64,000 nt of DNA, taken from contig NC_060252.1 of assembly GCF_921293095.1 (NCBI RefSeq), forward strand, positions 81,984,866 to 82,048,865. The letters run 5' to 3'. The notes beneath the pieces were generated by a model. That model was not told the DNA's origin. It ran no database searches and was given only the letters and a program-made list of their open reading frames with translations. Within the stretch, counting starts at the first letter, position 1. Each line of letters starts with the position of its first letter. Below, in pieces: positions 58,626 through 64,000 of this stretch. The position numbers and the translations under genes are program-made. This DNA is from Ischnura elegans (Eukaryota; Arthropoda; Insecta; Odonata; Coenagrionidae).

Positions 58626-59554
58626 CGTTAGATTAATTCAGGCGTACATGTTGAGGTACCTATTTAGGCAGGGCTTTAACAATGGATTGGATTACAATGG
58701 GTGAATGTGATTTTGTGAATAAGTGTAATAGTACTGGTAATGCTTGATCAGTATAAATTGTTTTAATAAAGTATGTTAAATTTTTTATAACCTTAGGGGT
58801 GTTTCAGGGGCATAAGCATCCCCCATATTTTTCCCCTGGAGGTGACTACCTGCAACGCATCTGATGAGAAGACCATAAGCCCTCCAGCACTCCTATTTTC
58901 ATAGTATGTGGTTAAATTTCATTATGTCTTCCAGTAATCAATGAATTGTTATAATGCTGAAAGATTATTTCATCGTTAAGTTGCTGAAAAGTTTGTAATG
59001 AGTGTATCGTTGTCTGATACCTCCAAAGCGACAACAAAAGAGTATCAGTGCAGGCAAGTCACATAACACCCAAACTCTTCATACCTTTCTGGCTATGTGG
59101 CTGACTGAGAACTCGTCAGCAGCGATCTGCCAGGTCAGTTCAACCATGAATATTAGAGCCTCATTTGCATAGCTAATTTGCATTGTGTTTTTTTAAATAT
59201 ATAACACTGTTAGACAGAAAGATGGAGGGGGCTTTGGGATATCAGCCTCGAATATTTATACATATAAGATGAAAATATTCCAGGTTGGGCACACACAGTA
59301 CAGGACAATTTAATAAAAATCTTTCCTAACTCTGAGGAAGGTGGTAGGTGCCTCTGAAAATTTATTTATTTTCATCTTTAAGTGTGTATTTTACTATGTG
59401 CGCCTAGCCTGGGACATTTTTGTGCGGAAAGTAAAAAGAGAATTTTCTCCATTAAAAATTTTATAACGACAGCAGTGTTTAATTAAGTTAATGTGTGTTC
59501 AAGTGAATTTTAAAAATTGTAACTGCCATACCATGTAACTGAAAAAAATGATTG

Positions 59555-59635
59555 CAGAGAGGTGCGAAACACCGACTTCGAATTTACAACTGTACCTGGT
59601 AAGTCTTCTCCTTAACCACTAGTCCATCTCACTCA
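59555..59635 (-). mobile_element. Degenerate tRNA-derived SINE head
   Basis: The minus strand reads GATGGACTAGTGGTTAAGGA, an A-box-like tRNA D-arm, then TTACCAGGTACAG and a B-box-like AATTCGAAGTC. The order and spacing are tRNA-like, but the B box is mutated and the acceptor stem does not close. Confidence 0.4.
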
Positions 59636-59639
59636 TTGA

Positions 59640-61051
59640 ATTCGAAAGGGGTCTTCTAGTGTCACTAAATCAAACTGAATTTTAACACTCAGTGGCATTA
59701 TTTACAGTGATATTGCGGCGGATATTTCATGTGTATGTTTTGTTCGCTATCGCTGATCGAAAAGCTTCAGCGGTAATTGTAAGACAATATACTTAGACGG
59801 ATCGGCCAACTTACGAGAGGAAGTAAAGTGACGTTCTGGGCGTAGATATGTTATCTAGCATGAGCTGCGCAATTTATGTGGTATTAAACACTGCACATAT
59901 CCCGCATACGTTTCCCTTTAATAATGTTGTTATAAAAATATTGCGGGAAGTGGGAATGTTGTTCAAATTTCCCTCCCACTGGTGTAATAGAAAATACCCG
60001 AAACTCGATTTCACAACTGCGGCGAAAGTGGCGCCGCTCCGTCTGTTGCAATACTTTTCAATCCGAGTGTGAATAATGGATTTTTTAATATTGTTAAACT
60101 TTCTAAACATTTATATTAATCCCCTAAATAGCGCAAAAATTATGAAAATGTGTTGACGAGCTGCACTCGTCATTGCAAAATTTGGCATCAGAAGTTCATG
60201 ACAAGCTAGTCTCGTCATTTCATCGCAAGTAGTTTAAAATAAGAGAAACCTCAAGATATTTCGTGTTCGAATGCACGCGAATAATAATTTAGAGTGATTC
60301 GTCTCAAAGATGGGTCCGTGATTGGCCAGAAAAGAGCGCACGTGAGTATTTAATTGCTTTTTACACCCTCCAGAAACTATGGGTGGTGGGTAGGTGTTGT
60401 GCGGATTACCTAACGAAATTCAATATTGCTAATACCTACTTAATTTCTCGAGACACAAGGACATGGAATGTTTCACAGAACTCTCATACTTAAAAAAAAG
60501 AACAATTTTTGAAGGAGGGAACGGAACTGGGGCCCGGAAAATCTTCGATTTTCAAGAAAGACTTAAGAAATCATTGAAGGAGTGTCTTGTACAAATTCAC
60601 CGTTTCCTGGAATTTCAAAGTTTGATATATATATTTATCTACTCATAATTTCACTCTCTCTTAGTCCATTAATTAGGAGGGAGGGATGAGTCGAGCCGAA
60701 GATCGCTCTATCTCATGCGGATGAGAGAGGTCTTGGCAAAAACCACGTCATATTTTTGCGCGAGATATCGCGTAAATGCGAGAGATATTTAATCATATTA
60801 ATGTTCATTTTTCTCACTGTGATTCTATTTTACGCTCTCAGTGGTGTTAAATATTTTTATTTAAAAAAATTAAATAAATATTTTTTCCAAATTAATCCAA
60901 TACAATAGAGCTGAAATTAACGAATTTGCAATAAAGATACGCATTTTGAAAAATATTACGTGAATTTAGGGGATGAGGGAGTCGAGCAAAATCTCACAAC
61001 AATTCAACAAGGGAGAGGAGGGATAGAAGAATCTCTAAAAAAACCTCGAGT
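59640..61051. other. No feature recognised
   Basis: Intergenic sequence. Overlapping small frames near 59.85-60.1 kb lie on opposite strands over the same bases and have no recognisable domain. Confidence 0.4.
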
Positions 61052-61701
61052 AATAGGGTAGTTTCTTTTATCAAAGAAAACTAAATGCATTGATTGCGAT
61101 TCCTTATCCATCATTACTGTATTCATAATATATAAATTATTTGGTTTTAGAAATCCTTGTTTAGACGAATGGCAACGGTCAATTTTAACCTCATTTGAAA
61201 AAGGCCAGATTGGCGCCCATGCGATTCCACTCCACGTGACGTCACCGGGACCTAGTTTCTATACGAGTATATAGGAGTTTTACATTGTCTGAGATTACCA
61301 ATGATTGCATGAGGCACAGAGCTCAGGGAAACATCTCTTAATAATCACACATTAAAAATACCTAAGTTCGGAAAGTTTCATTCGTTTTATAGGGTATTAA
61401 TAATCCTTATTTAAGCCAAGCGCTACCTGCTAGCAGGGTAAGCAGCCTGCGTCGTATAAGCGCTCAAGCCTCGCCCCAAGGTCACCTCACACGCCGACAG
61501 CTGGAAAGCAAGAAATACGTCACACGGACTTTTCCCATCATTCCTACTTAGCCGTTTTCGTGCGCTTGAAAATTTTCACTTTTCATTTAATCGTGAAAAA
61601 TAGATATCATCATTTAAAAATCTAAAAGCGTGAAATACGTACTCCAGGAGTAATAATCTTTCGATATAGGCAATAAAAAAATAAAAGGAAACCACCCTAT
61701 T
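61052..61701 (+). mobile_element. AATAGGGT-family MITE, copy 4
   Basis: The 650-bp copy runs from AATAGGGTAGTTTCT to GGAAACCACCCTATT. It contains CACGTGACGTCACCGGG, GGACCTAGTTTCTATACG and AAGCCAAGCGCTACC. It is the most diverged of the four and lacks part of the CGTCGCGTTTTCGCGCGC segment. Confidence 0.85.
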
Positions 61702-61872
61702 ATGAAAGCCCCATTAGCGTAAAAATTGTCTGGTATATAAAGTAAGTTAGTTTTATTATCAGACTTCCTAGACTGTAATTAAAGTAGAAAAACATAACCT
61801 CTATAACCACTTATATTGATGTCAAAGGGAAGTTATTAAAAATATCTTTAGCAAAGTGGGTAAGGTACTAAC

Positions 61873-61943
61873 CTTGAAGCTCTGTACAAATTAATTTGGG
61901 GAGGCCCAACTCTGGCATTTCTTTTTGCAAGGGCAAGAGTAAT
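61873..61943 (-). other. Possible minus-strand internal exon
   Basis: On the minus strand a strong acceptor (GATTTTTTGCTTTTTCAG) is followed by 71 nt with one fully open frame (ITLALAKRNARVGPPQINLY, then RAS) and a donor CAAG|GTTAGT. No neighbouring exon could be placed and no family is recognised. It may be chance. Confidence 0.3.
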
Positions 61944-62314
61944 CTGAAAAAGCAAAAAATCAAAATATTATCAAAATGGAGAAATAATATGAAACTCTAT
62001 TAAAAAAAGAGTTGACCAATGACATATTGCAATACTCTTAAGAAAGATAACCTCCTGGAGGTGATCAAGGCTACTCCATTATCAGCTAGGACTGCAGTTT
62101 TATGGCTAAACATTGCAAGTGGTCAAGAATAAAATATGTTAAATGCAAATGTGAATTAATAATTCCTCGTTAGTTTAATAATTGCAATAATTTAAAAGAT
62201 AAACCTTTTTGGATAAATGCACATGTTTTTCTGAGCAACCACTCGCTATTTATTTAGAAGGAACTTTGGTTAAGATACCCTGTAATATGTATAATTAAAG
62301 GTAAAAGGAACACT

Positions 62315-62633
62315 CAGGGGCGCAGCTAGGAATTAAGGCTAGGGGGGGTTTCAGGTGCAACTAATACTGGGGGGCTTGAAGGTATTGCATACCCACAAGG
62401 ATATGCAATACCCTCTAGAGTAGTAGGTGTGGAGGCCTTCCGCCGGAAAAAATTAAGATAAATGGTTCAAAATGGTGATTTTTACGGTCTTCTGAGGGAT
62501 ATTTTATGAATCCTCACACTATTCTATAAGCAATATTAATCCAATTAAGTAAAATAGATTTAACTTAAAAATTTCTGTGAGCTCTGGGGGGGGGGGGGGT
62601 TTATCCCTCAAAACCCCTCTCGCTGTGCCACTG
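62315..62633. mobile_element. hAT-type MITE with perfect GGAACACT duplication
   Basis: The 319-bp element runs from CAGGGGCGCAGCTAGG to CTCTCGCTGTGCCACTG. It is flanked by a perfect 8-bp repeat GGAACACT (62307-62314 and 62634-62641). Near 62370 there is an internal pair GGTATTGCATACCC / ATATGCAATACC. Poly-G (13) lies near the right end. There is no transposase. Confidence 0.88.
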
Positions 62634-63442
62634 GGAACACTATCTTACTTTTAATTTACTATTGCCAAATATAAATTTATGCATATCAAGTCTAAGCGTC
62701 TGCATATATTTTTAACATTTGCTGAACTGAAGAATTACCTATATTACCAGCCAAAATAATTCCATAAAAAAGGCTTGCCACTTTATTTATTTTGTTTATT
62801 CATTCGTTTCATTTTAAATTTCCCCTTAAATTCATTAAATTTAAAATTTGATTCAGAAAATTAGTGAATTGCAATGAAAAACTATAGGAAAATTTATGTG
62901 CCTGATTATAGCACTTATTTTAGATTGGTGGGCAATTGCATGTACTACCTTTTCAAAGCTTGGATCAGGTAAATATTTACTCTCGGACTATTAGTGCCAT
63001 TAAAATGAAATTTTCTGCCCATATTAAATAAGAATTTTTAACCAAACTGAAGGATATGATGGACATGATATCAGGCAGAAGGTCAAGAGTAATCTAAGCT
63101 CTTCCACGAACAAATCGATGGGGCTTTTTCAGACCAGAAGGTCACGCACACTTCACTGATGAGGAAATAAGACCAGTCAGAAGGAAGGACAATTTTTTGG
63201 GTGAAAATTGAGAGGCAAAGCTGGAGTTGAGAGACACACAATTCTAATTTTCTCTTCATTTTTCCTCATTGAGAACTGTAAAGGGGAACCCCAGAAAAAA
63301 AACTCGCAGCTGTCAATCAAAAAGGTTAAAGATTAGAGTGACCCAGTTCAACTCCTCAAGATGCTGTGGAAGCATTTTTTTTAGGCTTCTAGATGTACAC
63401 ACACACAAGGGACTCCATTCAGGAAAGCCAGAGCAAAAATCT

Positions 63443-63473
63443 ATATAAGGCTTACATTTTTTATTTGTCATCA
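63443..63473 (+). promoter_or_regulatory. Core promoter of the secreted-protein gene (TATA plus Inr)
   Basis: TATATAAGG starts at 63443 and a TCACTC initiator has its A at 63473, 30 bp downstream, the canonical distance. The 35-nt leader to the ATG at 63508 has no other ATG. A second TCAGT-like site near 63488 is too far from the TATA box. Confidence 0.7.
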
Positions 63474-63507
63474 CTCTGTTAGCTCAAGTCAGTTTAGATC
63501 CACCAAA

Positions 63508-63769
63508 ATGCCCAAGATATCAAAATCTTTATCTATCGTACTTGGACTAATATTATTAAGCTTTTCCCAAGAAGCATCCTGCAGTGAGCTTAACAAAACT
63601 TTGTCCTTGGTGATATCAAGTCGGAGAAACCAAACAGGGCACTTGATATCTCAAGCATCTGTTGGCAGTGCAGATGGCAAGGTCCATGACCACTGGAAGT
63701 TGAAAATACATCAATCAAACTTTGAGCAAGGAGTAATGCGGTCATTTCAAATGACTGCAACATTCATTG
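63508..63769 (+). CDS. Secreted protein of unknown family, exon 1
   Basis: The ATG at 63508 has a good insect context (CCACCAAAATG). The product begins with a signal peptide (hydrophobic residues 8-20, SIVLGLILLSF), likely cut around residues 25-26 (EASC-S). Two N-glycosylation sequons follow, NKT at 29 and NQT at 41. The rest is hydrophilic (KVHDHWKLKIHQSNFEQGVM, then RSFQMTATFI). The exon ends at a donor ATTG|GTAAGC with one extra base (87 codons plus 1). The open frame that continues to 63852 is read-through into the intron. I do not recognise the family; the window cuts the gene off. Secretion is inferred from the N-terminus. Confidence 0.75.
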
Positions 63770-63981
63770 GTAAGCATTTCCATTCTTTATTCATTATTTA
63801 CTTTTTAAATATAAGGTTACTGAAGCCACCTACCCCATCGGTACTGGAATAAGCAAAGATCTAAAAAGATATGGTTGGTTAATTCTGGGATATTCATTCT
63901 ATTAAAAATTATACCAGCCATAACTTCATAAGGTTAAATGGCATAATAGTTATATTAATTGATTCCTAATTGTGTATCCAG

Positions 63982-64000
63982 AGGGCGAAAGCACTTGGTA
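63982..64000 (+). CDS. Secreted protein of unknown family, start of exon 2 (cut by window end)
   Basis: The acceptor TGTGTATCCAG precedes AGGGCGAAAGCACTTGG. Joined to the single base left by exon 1, the frame reads E-G-E-S-T-W without a stop, giving MTATFI-EGESTW across the junction. The intron is 212 bp (63770-63981). Only 19 bases are visible. Confidence 0.6.

Noticed and set aside
1..64000. CRISPR arrays, bacterial operons, prophage or plasmid features
   Set aside because: Nothing of the kind is present. The spliced genes and transposon types are those of an animal nuclear genome.

Overview
The window looks like arthropod, probably insect, nuclear DNA. It is AT-rich and mostly intronic or intergenic. 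It has spliceosomal introns, TATA/Inr promoters and a chitin-binding cuticle gene, and it is full of decayed transposons. There are no operons or bacterial signals. The species cannot be named from sequence alone.

Left end (1-8.1 kb, minus strand). The one complete recognisable gene is a pro-resilin-like cuticular protein with three coding exons. A TATA/Inr promoter lies at about 8.05 kb. A tiny first coding exon (three codons) ends at 7861, followed by a 6.0-kb intron packed with transposable elements. Exon 2 (846-1823) encodes most of the signal peptide and a Gly/His/Asn/Ser-rich elastic region with YGxP-type repeats. Exon 3 (227-490) encodes a complete RR-2 chitin-binding domain. All junctions are phase 0, and the joined product is 416 residues.

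Middle (8.3-51.5 kb). This is an accessory landscape of short non-autonomous DNA transposons. Many have clear terminal inverted repeats and 8-bp target duplications (hAT type). Three, and probably a fourth, have 3-bp TNA duplications (PIF/Harbinger type), and a four-copy family begins AATAGGGT. Decayed coding elements are also present: a Ty3/gypsy-type gag-protease piece, several non-LTR (LINE) fragments, a Penelope-like GIY-YIG fragment, and a long broken minus-strand gene of a repeat-associated protein family (39.8-41.2 kb). Other items are tRNA-derived SINEs, two unusual hairpins, and a fold-back split by a younger MITE. Strong plus-strand splice signals at 29.06, 29.35 and 30.5 kb suggest non-coding 5' exons of an unidentified gene.

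52-58.8 kb (plus strand). A tandem array with a period of about 361 bp repeats an exon-like block, including branch point, polypyrimidine tract, 3' splice site, purine-rich block and 5' splice site. Related blocks lie on both sides, and a 3' region of diverged repeats and an AATAAA follow. It looks like a multi-exon, probably non-coding transcript built by exon-cassette duplication.

Right end (63.4-64.0 kb, plus strand). A TATA/Inr promoter drives the first exon of a small secreted protein of unknown family. Its second exon begins 19 bases before the window ends.
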